Of a stretch of 64,000 nucleotides of DNA, positions 42,371 through 51,760 are shown in pieces. Where the stretch lies: NCBI RefSeq assembly GCF_025666195.1, contig NZ_CP102592.1, forward strand, positions 1,984,001-2,048,000, read 5' to 3'. The position numbers and the translations under genes were made by a program. The notes under the pieces are model-generated. The model made no database searches, was not told where the DNA came from, and was given only the letters and a program-made list of their open reading frames with translations. Position 1 is the first letter of the stretch. The number at the start of each line of letters is the position of its first letter. The DNA is from Xanthomonas sp. CFBP 8443. GTDB lineage: Bacteria > Pseudomonadota > Gammaproteobacteria > Xanthomonadales > Xanthomonadaceae.

Positions 42371-43336
42371 ATGAAAATCTTCCCGCTTCATCTGATCCCG
42401 AACGACACCAAGATCGACTTCATGCGCTGGCGGCGCCCGACCCTGGTGCTGATGCTGGTGCTGGCGGTGGCCTCGCTAGGGGTGATCTTCGCCAAGGGCT
42501 TCAACTATGCGCTGGAGTTCACCGGCGGCGCGCTGGTGCAGACCAGCTTCCAGAAGCCGGTGGACATCGACCACGTGCGCGAGCAGCTGGCCACGGCCGG
42601 CTTCGAGAACGCGCAGGTGCAGAACGTCGGCAGCGGCAACGAGGTCGTGATCCGCCTGCAGCCGCAGGGCGAGCACAACAACGAGGACGTGGCCAAGAGC
42701 CTCGCCGAGCGGGTGCACAAGGCGGTGGACAGCGCGCAGAACCCGGCGACGGTGAAGCCGGGCGAGTTCGTCGGCCCGCAGGTCGGCAAGGACCTGGCGC
42801 TGAACGGCGTCTACGCGACGGTGTTCATGCTGGTCGGCTTCCTGATCTACATCGCGTTCCGCTTCGAGTGGAAGTTCGCGGTGGTGGCGAGCCTGACCGC
42901 GCTGTTCGACCTGCTGGTGACGGTGGCCTACGTCTCGCTCACCGGCCGCGAGTTCGACCTGACCGTGCTGGCCGGCCTGCTGTCGGTGATGGGCTTTGCG
43001 ATCAACGACATCATCGTGGTGTTCGACCGCGTCCGCGAGAACTTCCGCAGCCTGCGGGTGGAGCCGGTGGAAGTGCTGAACCGCTCGATCAACCAGACCC
43101 TGTCGCGCACCGTGATCACCGCGGTGATGTTCTTCCTGTCGGCGCTGGCGCTGTACCTGTACGGCGGCAACTCGATGGAAGGCCTGGCGCTGACCCACAT
43201 GATCGGCGCGGTCATCGTGGTGGTGTCCTCGGTGATCGTGGCGGTGCCGCTGCTGTCGATCGGCCCGTTCCAGGTCACCAAGCAGGACCTGCTGCCGAAG
43301 GCCAAGGATGTGGAGGCGCTGGCGCGCAGGCCCTGA
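42371..43336 (+). CDS. secF: Protein translocase subunit SecF
   Basis: 321 residues from the ATG at 42371 (MKIFPLHLIPNDTKIDFMRWRR). Six membrane helices and a smaller periplasmic domain; motifs ALEFTGGALVQ, FIYIAFRFEW-like YIAFRFEWKFAVVA, VMGFAINDIIVVFDRVREN and NRSINQTLSRTVITA. It completes the SecDF complex. The frame extends upstream through the tandem stem-loop repeat, which I treat as untranslated. A terminator follows. Confidence 0.96.
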   Translation: MKIFPLHLIPNDTKIDFMRWRRPTLVLMLVLAVASLGVIFAKGFNYALEFTGGALVQTSFQKPVDIDHVREQLATAGFENAQVQNVGSGNEVVIRLQPQGEHNNEDVAKSLAERVHKAVDSAQNPATVKPGEFVGPQVGKDLALNGVYATVFMLVGFLIYIAFRFEWKFAVVASLTALFDLLVTVAYVSLTGREFDLTVLAGLLSVMGFAINDIIVVFDRVRENFRSLRVEPVEVLNRSINQTLSRTVITAVMFFLSALALYLYGGNSMEGLALTHMIGAVIVVVSSVIVAVPLLSIGPFQVTKQDLLPKAKDVEALARRP

Positions 43337-43341
43337 GTGGC

Positions 43342-43492
43342 CGGGATTGGGGATTTGGGATTCGCAAAAGCGGGTTCCCGGTTCCGTAACGAAAAAGCCG
43401 CGCATCTGCGCGGCTTTTTCGTTTTGGGGAGAGTAGGTGGTCAGCGATGGGGTGCCGCTCTTGCGAATCCCCAATCCCAACTCCCCAATCCC
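43342..43492. repeat. GGGATT heptad inverted pair enclosing a terminator
   Basis: Left arm GGGATTGGGGATTTGGGATT (43342-43361) and right arm with CGAATCCCCAATCCC plus CCCCAATCCC (43464-43492), enclosing the terminator at 43391-43420. It has the same organisation as the pairs at 34772, 45203 and 49685. Confidence 0.7.
43391..43420. terminator. Bidirectional rho-independent terminator, secF/suhB
   Basis: A perfect 14-bp stem GAAAAAGCCGCGCA / TGCGCGGCTTTTTC with a two-base apex, with T-runs on both strands, between convergent secF and suhB. Confidence 0.92.
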
Positions 43493-43499
43493 GGCCCCA

Positions 43500-44327
43500 T
43501 CAAAACTTCGCGTCGAACTCCGCCGCATACCCGGTGTTGACGATCAGCTTCTGCAGGGCGTCGCTGACCTTGATGTTGCCGGCCACGATCTGGAACTGCG
43601 GGGCGCCGCGGTCGTCGATGCGGCCCGGGGTGGCGCCCTTGAAGTCGGTGATGCGGCCGCCGGCCTCGCGCACCAGCAGCACGCCGGCGGCGATGTCCCA
43701 GGCCTTCACGCCGGCCTCGAAATAGGCGTCGGTGCGGCCGCAGGCCACGTAGGCCAGGTCCAGCGCGGCCGAGCCGGTACGGCGGATGTCCTCGGCCTGC
43801 ACCATCAGCGCGTCCACGCACTTGAGCTGCGCGGTGGTGCGCTTGCGCTCGCGCGGGGCGAAGCCGGTGTTGACCATCGCCCCATTCAGGTCCTTGCGCT
43901 CGCTAACGCGGATGCGGCGGTCGTTGAGCACCGCGCCGTTGCCGCGGCTGGCGGTGAACAGCTCGTTGCGCAGCGGGTCGAAGATCACCGCGTCGATCGG
44001 CTCGCCGTTCTCGACCAGGGCGATCGACACGCAGTAGTGCGGGAAGCCGCGCAGGTAGTTGCTGGTGCCGTCGAGCGGGTCGATCACCCACATGTAGCGG
44101 CCGCCGCCCTGCACGCCGCCTTCCTCGCCCATCACCCCGTAGTCGGGATAGGCGCGGCGCAGTTCCTTGATGACCACCTTCTCCGCGTCGGCATCGACTT
44201 CGCTGGCGTAGTCCATACGGTCCTTCTGCACCACGTTCAGCGCTTCCAGCCGGTTGATATGGCGCAGCAGCACGTTGCCGGCGAGGCGGGCGGCCTTGAC
44301 CATGACGGTGACGGCGGGTTTTTGCAT
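43500..44327 (-). CDS. suhB: Inositol-1-monophosphatase SuhB
   Basis: 275 residues. GGGAG precedes the ATG at 44327. The Mg-dependent phosphatase motifs are [16 protein letters not shown], the signature [17 protein letters not shown] and [16 protein letters not shown]. SuhB dephosphorylates myo-inositol phosphates and, in E. coli, also joins the rRNA antitermination complex. Divergent from trmJ, as in many proteobacteria. Confidence 0.96.
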   Translation of the reverse strand: MQKPAVTVMVKAARLAGNVLLRHINRLEALNVVQKDRMDYASEVDADAEKVVIKELRRAYPDYGVMGEEGGVQGGGRYMWVIDPLDGTSNYLRGFPHYCVSIALVENGEPIDAVIFDPLRNELFTASRGNGAVLNDRRIRVSERKDLNGAMVNTGFAPRERKRTTAQLKCVDALMVQAEDIRRTGSAALDLAYVACGRTDAYFEAGVKAWDIAAGVLLVREAGGRITDFKGATPGRIDDRGAPQFQIVAGNIKVSDALQKLIVNTGYAAEFDAKF

Positions 44328-44442
44328 GGCAACGGCTCCCGAGAGGGCGGAGAAGGATCTGGCGGAGGAAAAGAACAGTCCGGCGCGAAGACCGGCCGCG
44401 CAGTTTACCATCTACGCCCCGTTCGCTCCGCATCTTCCTGCC

Positions 44443-45201
44443 ATGACCGCTTCTGCCCACATTCGCTTCGTTCTGGTCGGTACCCAGCACCCCGGCAATA
44501 TCGGGGCCGCGGCGCGGGCGATGAAGACCATGGGCCAGGCGCGGCTGGTGCTGGTGGCGCCGGAGCGCGCGCTCGACGAGGACGCCTACCGGCGTTCGGC
44601 CGGTGCCGAGGACGTGCTGCAGCAGGCGCCGGTGCTGGCCACCCTGGCCGAGGCGGTGGCCGATTGCCGGCTGGTGCTCGGCTGCACCGCGCGCAGCCGG
44701 CGGGTGTCGCTGGAGGAACTGTTGCCGGCGGACGGCGCGCAGCGGCTGGTCGCCGCGGCCGCCGAACAGGCCGAGGTGGCGCTGGTGTTCGGCCGCGAGC
44801 GCACCGGCCTGACCAACGAGGAACTGCAGCTGTGCCATGCGGCGGTGCACATTCCCTCCGACCCCGCGTTCAGCTCGCTCAATCTGGCCGCGGCGGTGCA
44901 GGTGCTGGCCTACGAACTGCGCCTGGCGCAGCTGCGCGGCGCGGAACCGGCGCCGGCGCCGGACCCCGGTTTCCGCGAGACACCGGCCAGCCACGCGCAA
45001 CTGGAAGGCATGTTCGGGCAACTGGCCGAGACGCTGGACGACATCGACTTCCACAAGGGCCGTGCGCCGGATTCGGCGATGCGCAAGCTGCGCCGGCTGT
45101 TCCTGCGCAACGCACTGACCGAGCAGGAAGTGCGGCTGCTGCGCGGGATCCTGTCCGACGCGCAGCGCATGGCGCGCCTGGCCGGGCAGGCGCGCAGCTA
45201 A
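44443..45201 (+). CDS. trmJ: tRNA (cytidine/uridine-2'-O-)-methyltransferase TrmJ
   Basis: 252 residues. A SPOUT-fold enzyme methylating the ribose of tRNA nucleotide 32. Motifs: VLVGTQHPGNIGAAARAMKTMG, VALVFGRERTGLTNEEL, and SDPAFSSLNLAAAVQVLAYELR, which forms the SAM-binding trefoil knot. The C-terminal extension DFHKGRAPDSAMRKLRRLFLR is typical. No strong ribosome site was seen at the ATG. Confidence 0.96.
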   Translation: MTASAHIRFVLVGTQHPGNIGAAARAMKTMGQARLVLVAPERALDEDAYRRSAGAEDVLQQAPVLATLAEAVADCRLVLGCTARSRRVSLEELLPADGAQRLVAAAAEQAEVALVFGRERTGLTNEELQLCHAAVHIPSDPAFSSLNLAAAVQVLAYELRLAQLRGAEPAPAPDPGFRETPASHAQLEGMFGQLAETLDDIDFHKGRAPDSAMRKLRRLFLRNALTEQEVRLLRGILSDAQRMARLAGQARS

Positions 45202-45202
45202 T

Positions 45203-45341
45203 TCGGGACTCGGGACTGGGGACTCGGCAGAGCAGGGATTTCGAGTCCTTGGTGGCGGGTCGCTTGTCGTGGTGCATGGGACGTTCGCTTCCTTGCCGTG
45301 CCATGACCACCGAGTCCCGGGTCCCCAGTCCCGCGTCCCGG
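45203..45341. repeat. GGGACTC heptad inverted pair
   Basis: Left arm GGGACTCGGGACTGGGGACTC (45205-45225) and right arm CGAGTCCCGGGTCCCCAGTC continuing to 45341, about 85 bp apart, in the trmJ to PhnD-like spacer. Arms are complementary in blocks. Confidence 0.75.
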
Positions 45342-45406
45342 CTTCACAAGCTGTCACCGGATCACGCTTTCGGCTAGGCTTATAGCCTCTACATGGGGAA
45401 TGTGGT

Positions 45407-46324
45407 TTGCAAAGTTCGCGGTGGCGTATCGTCATGGTGTGGCTGGCGCTGGCGATGTACTGGCCTGCGGCTGTGCATGCGCGTCCGTCGGTGTTGGTAT
45501 TGGGACGCATCAGCGACAACCCCAAGGCCCACTACGAGCAGTTGAAGCCGTTGCTGGATTACGTGGTGCCGCGCATGCGCGACGTCGGCATCACCTCCGG
45601 GCAGATCCTGATGGCCCGCGACAGCCAGCAGATGAGCAGCTACCTGCGCCGCGGCCGCGTCGATTGGGTCACCGAGACCGCGTCCACCGCGATGGCGCTG
45701 CAACAGCGCGGCGGGGTGCGGCCGCTGCTGCTGACCGAACGCGGCGGCGTGCGCGAATACCACACCGTGTTCTTCGTGCGCCGCGACGGCCCGCTGCACT
45801 CGCTGGACGACCTGCGCGGCCGCACCCTGGCATTGCAGAGCACCTTGTCCACCAGTGCCTACCTGGTGCCGATGATGACCCTGCTCGAGCATGACCTGCA
45901 CCCGGAGATCCTGCTCTCGCCGAAGGACCAGGCATCGGCCAACACGGTCGGCTACGTGTTCGCGCGCTCGGAACTCAACATCGCCTCCTACGTGCACAAA
46001 CACCTGGTGGACGCCGGCGCGCTGAGCAACCTGGATTGGGACGACGACCGCCGCGTTCCGCCCGCGTTCCGCCGCGATTTCCGGGTGATCTACCGCAGCG
46101 AAGCGTATCCGCGCGCGGTGGAGATGGTGCGCGGCGACCTGGCCTCGCCGGTGGAGGCGCGGCTGCGCGAGGTGTTGCTGGAGGCCGCCGACGATCCGCA
46201 GGGCAGTGCGGCGCTGCGCAAGTTCTTCGGCACGTCCGGCTTCTATCCGCTGGACCAGGCCTCGCAGAAGCGGCTGGACCAACTGCGCGCCGGCGTCGCG
46301 CGGGTCAAGCTGGAAGTCGAATGA
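45407..46324 (+). CDS. PhnD-like periplasmic substrate-binding protein
   Basis: 305 residues from a TTG at 45407 preceded by GGGGAA; an ATG at 45434 is the alternative, and both give a signal peptide (MVWLALAMYWPAAVHA). The fold is the type-2 periplasmic binding protein of the PhnD/phosphonate family: HYEQLKPLLDYVVPRM, RRGRVDWVTETASTAMALQ, RGRTLALQSTLSTSAYLVPMM and FFGTSGFYPLD. No ABC permease or ATPase is nearby. Its stop overlaps the start of a GGDEF-EAL protein, so it more likely serves as the ligand sensor of a cyclic-di-GMP module than as a transporter part. Confidence 0.82.
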   Translation: MQSSRWRIVMVWLALAMYWPAAVHARPSVLVLGRISDNPKAHYEQLKPLLDYVVPRMRDVGITSGQILMARDSQQMSSYLRRGRVDWVTETASTAMALQQRGGVRPLLLTERGGVREYHTVFFVRRDGPLHSLDDLRGRTLALQSTLSTSAYLVPMMTLLEHDLHPEILLSPKDQASANTVGYVFARSELNIASYVHKHLVDAGALSNLDWDDDRRVPPAFRRDFRVIYRSEAYPRAVEMVRGDLASPVEARLREVLLEAADDPQGSAALRKFFGTSGFYPLDQASQKRLDQLRAGVARVKLEVE

Positions 46325-48465
46325 AGACGTTGCGCTTCGGGTTGCAGGCCAGGTTCCTGCTGGCGATGGGCGTGGCCGCTGTTTTGATCCTGGCGATCCT
46401 GGCGCTGATGCTGGAGCGGCAGGCGGCGATGCAGAACGAAGTGCGCACGCTCAGCGGCAACGTGATCCATGGCCTGTTCGACCGCAGCATGCGCAGCCGC
46501 GGCGAGACGCTGGCGCAGCAGTTGTCCGAATCGCTGGCCAATCCGGTGTACTACTCGGATCTGGATGCGATCGGCAGCCAGGCGCGCTCGGCGCTGGGTT
46601 ACGTGGCTGTGGCCTATGTGCTGGTCTACGACGCCGACGGGCGCCTGATCCACGACGGCAGCGACGATCTGCCCGGCTACGGCCAGCGCATGCGCGGGCC
46701 GGTGGCGGAGGCGGCGATCAAGGCCAACGGCCTGCTGGCGCAGGAGTCCAACGAGATCCTCGACGTATCGATGCCGATCATGATCGGCGACCAGCGCGTG
46801 GGCGGGGTGCGCGTGGGCATGTCCTGGGCGCGAGCGCTGGTCTACGAACGCCAGGCCGGCGAGAACCTGGACCAGCGCCTGGACGCGCTGGGCAAGCGGC
46901 ACCTGGGCTGGTTGTTGCTGCTGCTGGCCGCGCTGGGGTTGACTGCGGTGATGGTGGCGATCTACGTGCAGCGCACGCTGGTGGCGCCGATCCGCTGGCT
47001 GGCCGCGGCCGCACGCCAGATCGAGGCCGGCGACTACGTGGTGGAACGCCGCGACAGTGGCCGCCGCGACGAGGTCAGCGAACTGCTGCGCGCGTTCGGG
47101 CGCATGAGCGAGGCGATCGCGCGCCACGACCGCGACGTGCGCCACATGGCCTACACCGATGCGCTGACCGGGCTGACCAACCGGCTCGCGTTCCGCGAGG
47201 CGCTGGACCATCGCATGCTGTCCGCGCGCACCTCGCAGCGGCGCCTGGCGCTGCTGTTCGCCGACATCGACGACTTCAAGCGGATCAACGACACCCTCGG
47301 CCACGAGGCCGGCGACGAGGCGCTGCTGCAGTTCGCGCGGCGCATCCAGCAGGCGGTGGACCAGCTGGGCGGGCACGACGCGCTGCTGGCGCGCTTCGGC
47401 GGCGACGAGTTCGTGATCCTGGTCGAGGACGAGCCCGAGCACGTGGTGCAGGTCGCCACCGGGTTGGCCGAGCGCCTGGTGCAGGAACTGCGCGAACCGC
47501 TGCGGATCCAGGAGCGTGAGGTGTTCATGGGCACCTCGATCGGCATCACCGTCTATCCCGGCGATGCCGAACACGCCTCGGCGCTGCTCAAGAACGGCGA
47601 CATCGCGATGTACCAGGCCAAGCTGGCCGGCAAGAACTGCCACCGCTTCTACAGCCGCGCGATGGACTATGCGGTGGAGCGGCGCGTGCACATGGAGCAC
47701 GAACTGCGCGGGGCCTGGGACCGCGACGAACTGAAGCTGGTGTACCAGCCGATCTTCCGCACCCTGGACCGGCGCATGGTCGGGGTGGAAGTGCTGCTGC
47801 GCTGGCAGCACCCGGCGCTGGGCACGATCTCGCCGACGGTGTTCATCGACGTGGCCGAACAGAGCGGGCTGATCGAGAGCATCGGCCCCAAGGTGCTGCG
47901 CGCGGCCTGCCACGAAGCCATGCAGTGGCAGCGCTTCGACGGCAGCCGCGACCTGTTCGTGTCGGTCAACGTCTCGCCGCGGCAGTTGCGCAGCGGCGAC
48001 CTGCCGGAAATCGTCGCCGACTGCCTGCGCGAATCCGGCCTGCCGGCGGCGCAGCTGCACCTGGAGCTGACCGAGACCGCGGTGATCGGCGACGAGCTGC
48101 AGGCTGCCAGCATGCTGGCGCGGCTGCACCGCACCGGGGTCAAGGTCTGGCTGGACGACTTCGGCACCGGCTTCTCCGGGCTGAGCCACCTGCGCCAGGT
48201 GCCGGTGGACGGAGTCAAGATCGACAAGAGTTTCGTCGCCGACCTGCAGCGCGATCCGGACGACCTGGCGCTGACCACCGCGATCATCGCGATGGCGCAT
48301 TCGCTGGGCATTACCGTGGTCGCCGAGGGCATCGAGCAGGAAGTGCAGTTCGAACTACTGCGCGAGCGTGGCTGCGAACTGGGGCAGGGCTTCTGGCTCA
48401 GCCATCCGCTCAGCGCCGCCGAGTTCCGCCAGTTGCTGGCCAACGAGGGCGTGCCGCGCGGCTAG
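46321..48465 (+). CDS. Membrane GGDEF-EAL protein (cyclic-di-GMP turnover)
   Basis: 714 residues; the ATG overlaps the upstream stop (ATGA). N-terminal helix (LLAMGVAAVLILAILALML), periplasmic sensor of about 165 residues, second helix (LGWLLLLLAALGLTAVMVAIYV), HAMP (VAPIRWLAAAARQIEAGDY), then GGDEF and EAL domains. The cyclase site GGDEF is intact at residues 360-364. The phosphodiesterase motif is EVL rather than EAL at 490-492, but ELTET, DDFGTGFSGL and KIDKSFV are kept, so activity is plausible. The periplasmic binding protein encoded just upstream probably docks on its sensor domain. Confidence 0.93.
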   Translation: MKTLRFGLQARFLLAMGVAAVLILAILALMLERQAAMQNEVRTLSGNVIHGLFDRSMRSRGETLAQQLSESLANPVYYSDLDAIGSQARSALGYVAVAYVLVYDADGRLIHDGSDDLPGYGQRMRGPVAEAAIKANGLLAQESNEILDVSMPIMIGDQRVGGVRVGMSWARALVYERQAGENLDQRLDALGKRHLGWLLLLLAALGLTAVMVAIYVQRTLVAPIRWLAAAARQIEAGDYVVERRDSGRRDEVSELLRAFGRMSEAIARHDRDVRHMAYTDALTGLTNRLAFREALDHRMLSARTSQRRLALLFADIDDFKRINDTLGHEAGDEALLQFARRIQQAVDQLGGHDALLARFGGDEFVILVEDEPEHVVQVATGLAERLVQELREPLRIQEREVFMGTSIGITVYPGDAEHASALLKNGDIAMYQAKLAGKNCHRFYSRAMDYAVERRVHMEHELRGAWDRDELKLVYQPIFRTLDRRMVGVEVLLRWQHPALGTISPTVFIDVAEQSGLIESIGPKVLRAACHEAMQWQRFDGSRDLFVSVNVSPRQLRSGDLPEIVADCLRESGLPAAQLHLELTETAVIGDELQAASMLARLHRTGVKVWLDDFGTGFSGLSHLRQVPVDGVKIDKSFVADLQRDPDDLALTTAIIAMAHSLGITVVAEGIEQEVQFELLRERGCELGQGFWLSHPLSAAEFRQLLANEGVPRG

Positions 48466-48493
48466 GCGGGGCGCGAACGACTGCGCTCGTTTT

Positions 48494-48561
48494 TGTAGGA
48501 GCGGCTTCAGCCGCGACAGGCGCTATCGGTAATGCCTGTCGCGGCTGAAGCCGCTCCTACA
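48494..48561. repeat. REP-type perfect 28-bp inverted repeat
   Basis: TGTAGGAGCGGCTTCAGCCG... (48494-48521) and its exact complement (48534-48561) around loop GCTATCGGTAAT. It is related to the REP at 34822-34893 and the array at 27357. It sits between convergent genes. Confidence 0.92.
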
Positions 48562-48609
48562 GAGGCGATGGCAACATCGCCGGCATCGCCCTGGCAATTC
48601 GCATCAGGC

Positions 48610-49641
48610 CTATCGCGCCACGTTGGGAACCGACACTCCGGCTTCGGTCTGCAGCACCGGCTGCATGGTCCCGTCCGGGTTGTAATGCAGGTATTCGATC
48701 GTCACCGCGCGCCGGCCGATCGCGCCGTTCAAGTCGCCGATCGCCAGGGTCGCGTTGTGCAGGAACAGGTACCAGCGGTCCTTGAACTCCACGATGCCCG
48801 GGTGGATGGTGAAGCTGTACTTGCCCGAGCCGGTCAGTTCGCCGCGATACGTCCACGGCCCGATGAGGGCGGGCGCGGTCGAATAGGACACGTGTTCGTC
48901 GCGCTGCGTGTCCCGGTCCAGCGAGGCGTAGGTGAGGTAGTACAGATCGCCGCGCTTGTGCAGCCACGGGCCTTCCTCGAAATGCGGCGGGGTGATCTCG
49001 CGGATCGGGCCGTCGATCTCGATCATGTTCGGCTTGAGCTTGGCCAGGTAGCACTGGCGATTGCCCCAGGCGATCCAGGTGGTGCCGTCGTCGTCGGTCA
49101 GCACGGTGGGGTCGATGTCTTCCCAGCTGTGCGTGCCCTTGGGCGTCATCGCATTGGTGATCAGGGCCGAGCCGCGCGCATCCACGAACGGGCCGGTCGG
49201 CGTGTCCGCGACCGCGACCGCGATGGCCTTGCCCGGATGCGTGGCGTCGTGCTCCACCGCCGCGTAGAAATAGAACTTGCCGTTCTTCTCGATGGCCTGC
49301 GACGCCCACGCGTCCTGCTTGGCCCACTTGAAATCCTTGACGCGCATGACCGGGGCATGGGCGGTCCAGGTCTTCATGTCCTTGGTCGAATAGACCAGCC
49401 ACTCGCGCATGGTGAACATCTCGTCGCGCTGCGCCTCGTCGTGGCCGACGTACAGATACAGCGTGTCGCCGACCACCAGCGGCGCAGGATCGGCGGTGAA
49501 TTTGTCGCGGACGATCGGATTGGCGCCAGCGGCCAGTGCCGGCGCTGCCGCCGCGACCGCTGCGGTTGCGGCCGCCGCAAGCAGCGCCAGGAGTCCGAAA
49601 CGGCATTGCCGGCGGCGCCAGGTCATCGTCAAGACGTTCAT
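48610..49641 (-). CDS. GH43 glycoside hydrolase, secreted
   Basis: 343 residues from the ATG at 49641, which follows GGAG; the frame extends nine codons upstream. Signal peptide (FGLLALLAAAATAAVAAAAPALA). The five-bladed propeller shows the GH43 triad: Asp base in KFTADPAPLVV, pKa-modulating Asp in DIDPTVLTDDDG and Glu acid in FEEGPWLHKRG. GH43 enzymes are beta-xylosidases, alpha-L-arabinofuranosidases or arabinanases. A xyl-box-like palindrome just upstream points to xylan or arabinoxylan use. Monocistronic. Confidence 0.9.
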   Translation of the reverse strand: MNVLTMTWRRRQCRFGLLALLAAAATAAVAAAAPALAAGANPIVRDKFTADPAPLVVGDTLYLYVGHDEAQRDEMFTMREWLVYSTKDMKTWTAHAPVMRVKDFKWAKQDAWASQAIEKNGKFYFYAAVEHDATHPGKAIAVAVADTPTGPFVDARGSALITNAMTPKGTHSWEDIDPTVLTDDDGTTWIAWGNRQCYLAKLKPNMIEIDGPIREITPPHFEEGPWLHKRGDLYYLTYASLDRDTQRDEHVSYSTAPALIGPWTYRGELTGSGKYSFTIHPGIVEFKDRWYLFLHNATLAIGDLNGAIGRRAVTIEYLHYNPDGTMQPVLQTEAGVSVPNVAR

Positions 49642-49653
49642 CGAGATCTCCTT

Positions 49654-49667
49654 TGGTAGCGCTAGCA
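49654..49667. promoter_or_regulatory. Xyl-box-like operator upstream of GH43 gene
   Basis: TGGTAGCGCTAGCA differs at one base from the box TGGTAGCGCTAACA that I recall for the LacI-type xylan regulator of Xanthomonas. It ends 12 bp before the GH43 start codon and is directly followed by a second perfect palindrome (TAGCATCG/CGATGCTA, 49663-49678). Confidence 0.6.
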
Positions 49668-49684
49668 TCGCGATGCTAACTCAC

Positions 49685-49882
49685 TGGGAGCCGGGACCGG
49701 GGACCGGGGACCGGGGACCAGGGACCCGGAACAGCGAGTTCCCGAGGCTGCAAGATTCCGAAAAAAGCCACGCGGATGGCGGCTTTTCTAATTTTGCATA
49801 GAGCTGCCAACGATGGCGTCGCGATCGTCCTCAGCGCACGGCTTTGCTTTTCCGGGTCCCCGGTCCCTGGTCCCCGGTCCCG
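49685..49882. repeat. GGGACC heptad inverted pair enclosing a terminator
   Basis: Left arm 49685-49728 (GGGACCG heptads with five G-tracts at 3-4-nt spacing) and right arm 49852-49882 (CGGTCCC heptads), enclosing the terminator at 49761-49787. It lies between GH43 and epmB. Confidence 0.75.
49761..49787 (-). terminator. Terminator of epmB
   Basis: AAAAGCC (49763-49769) pairs with GGCTTTT (49781-49787); on the minus strand the stem is followed by six T. It lies about 120 bp after the epmB stop. Confidence 0.65.
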
Positions 49883-49906
49883 GCGCAGCCACCGCTGCGC
49901 CCGCGC

Positions 49907-50938
49907 CTACAGCGCGCGCTTGCCCGTATCGCCAGGAATCTCGCGCACCAGCTTCGGCACCAGATAGCCGGACAGCCGCGCGGCCAGGGCCTGGTGCAGC
50001 GCGCGCGCGGTCGCGTCGTCCACTTCGAAATGGGCCACGCCCTCGACCCGGTCCAGCTGGTGCAGGTAGTACGGCAGCACGCCGGCGGCGAAGCTGCGCT
50101 CGCTCAGGGCGGCCAGCGCCTCGACGCTGTCGTTGACCCCACGCAGCAGCACCGCCTGGTTCAGCAGTTGCACGCCGGTACTGCGCAACTGCGCCAGCGC
50201 CGCATCGACCCCGGCGTCGAATTCGTTGGCATGGTTGGCATGGATCACGAACGCCAGCGGCCACGGCAGCGCGCGCAGCCAGGCCAGCAGCGGCGCATCG
50301 ACGCGCTCGGGCAGCACCACCGGCAGGCGGCTGTGGATGCGCAGCCGCTTGAGCTGCGGAATGGTCGCCAGCGCGTCGGTCAGCTCGGCCAGCTTGGGCG
50401 TGGCCAGCGACAGCGGATCGCCGCCGGACAGGATCACCTCGTCGATGTCCGGGTCGGCGGCGATCGCCGCCACCGCCTCGCGCCAGCCGTCGCGCGCCGC
50501 GGTTTCCTCGGCATACGGGAAGTGGCGGCGGAAGCAATAGCGGCAGTGCACCGCGCAGCTGCCGGTGGCGACCAGCAGCGCGCGGCCGCGGTATTTCTGG
50601 ATCACCCCGTCGGCCTTCTTGGCCGCGGCGTCGCCGACCGCGTCCAGCGCGAACCCCGGCACCCGGCGCAGTTCGGCGTCGATCGGCAGCACCTGGCGCA
50701 GCAGCGGATCGTGCGGGTCGCCATGGCGCATGCGCGCGACGAAGCCGCGCGGCACGCGCAACGCGAACTGCGTCGCAGCCTGTTCGGAGACGCCGAGCGC
50801 CTGCGGGTCCAGTCCCAGCAGCGCCAGCAATTCATGCGGGTCGCGCAACGCATCGCGCCACAGCTGCTGCCAGCGCGGCGGGGCCAATACGGTGGGGGAC
50901 GGGGACGGCTGCATCGGGCGGGGGGCTGCGGTTATCAT
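49907..50938 (-). CDS. epmB: EF-P beta-lysylation protein EpmB (radical SAM lysine 2,3-aminomutase family)
   Basis: 343 residues; an ATG eight codons in (50914) is an alternative start. The radical-SAM cluster motif is [15 protein letters not shown], followed by [34 protein letters not shown] and a PLP-binding region near [12 protein letters not shown]. EpmB isomerises lysine to beta-lysine for attachment to elongation factor P. It is divergently placed beside efp, its target, as in many gammaproteobacteria. EpmA is not in this window. Confidence 0.94.
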   Translation of the reverse strand: MITAAPRPMQPSPSPTVLAPPRWQQLWRDALRDPHELLALLGLDPQALGVSEQAATQFALRVPRGFVARMRHGDPHDPLLRQVLPIDAELRRVPGFALDAVGDAAAKKADGVIQKYRGRALLVATGSCAVHCRYCFRRHFPYAEETAARDGWREAVAAIAADPDIDEVILSGGDPLSLATPKLAELTDALATIPQLKRLRIHSRLPVVLPERVDAPLLAWLRALPWPLAFVIHANHANEFDAGVDAALAQLRSTGVQLLNQAVLLRGVNDSVEALAALSERSFAAGVLPYYLHQLDRVEGVAHFEVDDATARALHQALAARLSGYLVPKLVREIPGDTGKRAL

Positions 50939-51039
50939 ATGCGGTCATAAAACGAGCGCCCGCCGGTTGCGGCGGGGCTTCCCATTCTATCCGGCCGGCC
51001 GCCGAACGCGGCGGGTTTGCCTTACCCGAGGAGTTTCAG

Positions 51040-51606
51040 ATGGCCAGCTACGGCATGAACGACGTCAAGAACGGGATGAAGATCCTGGTCAACAGCGAGC
51101 CCGCGATCATCACCGATACCGAATACGTCAAGCCGGGCAAGGGCCAGGCCTTCACCCGCATCAAGTACCGCTTCATCAAGTCCGGGCGCGTGGTCGAACT
51201 GACCATGAAGGCGACCGACAGCCTGGAAGCGGCCGACGTGGTCGATACCAACATGCAGTACCTGTACACCGATGGCGAGTACTGGCACTTCATGCAGCAG
51301 GAAACCTTCGAGCAGGTGCAGGCCGACAAGGCCGGCGTCGGCGAAGCGGCCAAGTGGATCAAGGGCGAGGAAGACTGCGTGGTGACGCTGTGGAACGGCA
51401 CCCCGATCCAGGTCACCCCGCCGAACTTCGTCGAGCTGAAGATCGTCGAGACCGACCCGGGCGTGCGCGGCGACACCTCCGGCGGCGGCGGCAAGCCGGC
51501 CACGCTGGAAACCGGCGCGGTGGTGCGGGTGCCGCTGTTCGTCGGCCAGGACGAAATCATCAAGGTCGATACCCGCTCGGGCGAGTACTTCTCGCGCGTC
51601 AAGTAA
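51040..51606 (+). CDS. efp: Elongation factor P
   Basis: 188 residues; GAGGAG precedes the ATG. EF-P relieves ribosome stalling at polyproline. The KOW-like domain carries the modification loop [10 protein letters not shown] with the target Lys at position 34, consistent with EpmB-dependent beta-lysylation. OB domains follow ([11 protein letters not shown] end). Divergent from epmB. Confidence 0.98.
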   Translation: MASYGMNDVKNGMKILVNSEPAIITDTEYVKPGKGQAFTRIKYRFIKSGRVVELTMKATDSLEAADVVDTNMQYLYTDGEYWHFMQQETFEQVQADKAGVGEAAKWIKGEEDCVVTLWNGTPIQVTPPNFVELKIVETDPGVRGDTSGGGGKPATLETGAVVRVPLFVGQDEIIKVDTRSGEYFSRVK

Positions 51607-51760
51607 GCCGACCGCCCGCGCGGCCGGGCGCCGCACCGACGCCTGCGGGCGGCGGCCGGCGTCGCCCAGGCGTGCGTTCGCCGCGTGCCGCCACGTATCT
51701 GCAATGCCGAATCGCCGCACCGCGATCACGGCCGATCCGTTTCCAGGAAATCCCGCGACG

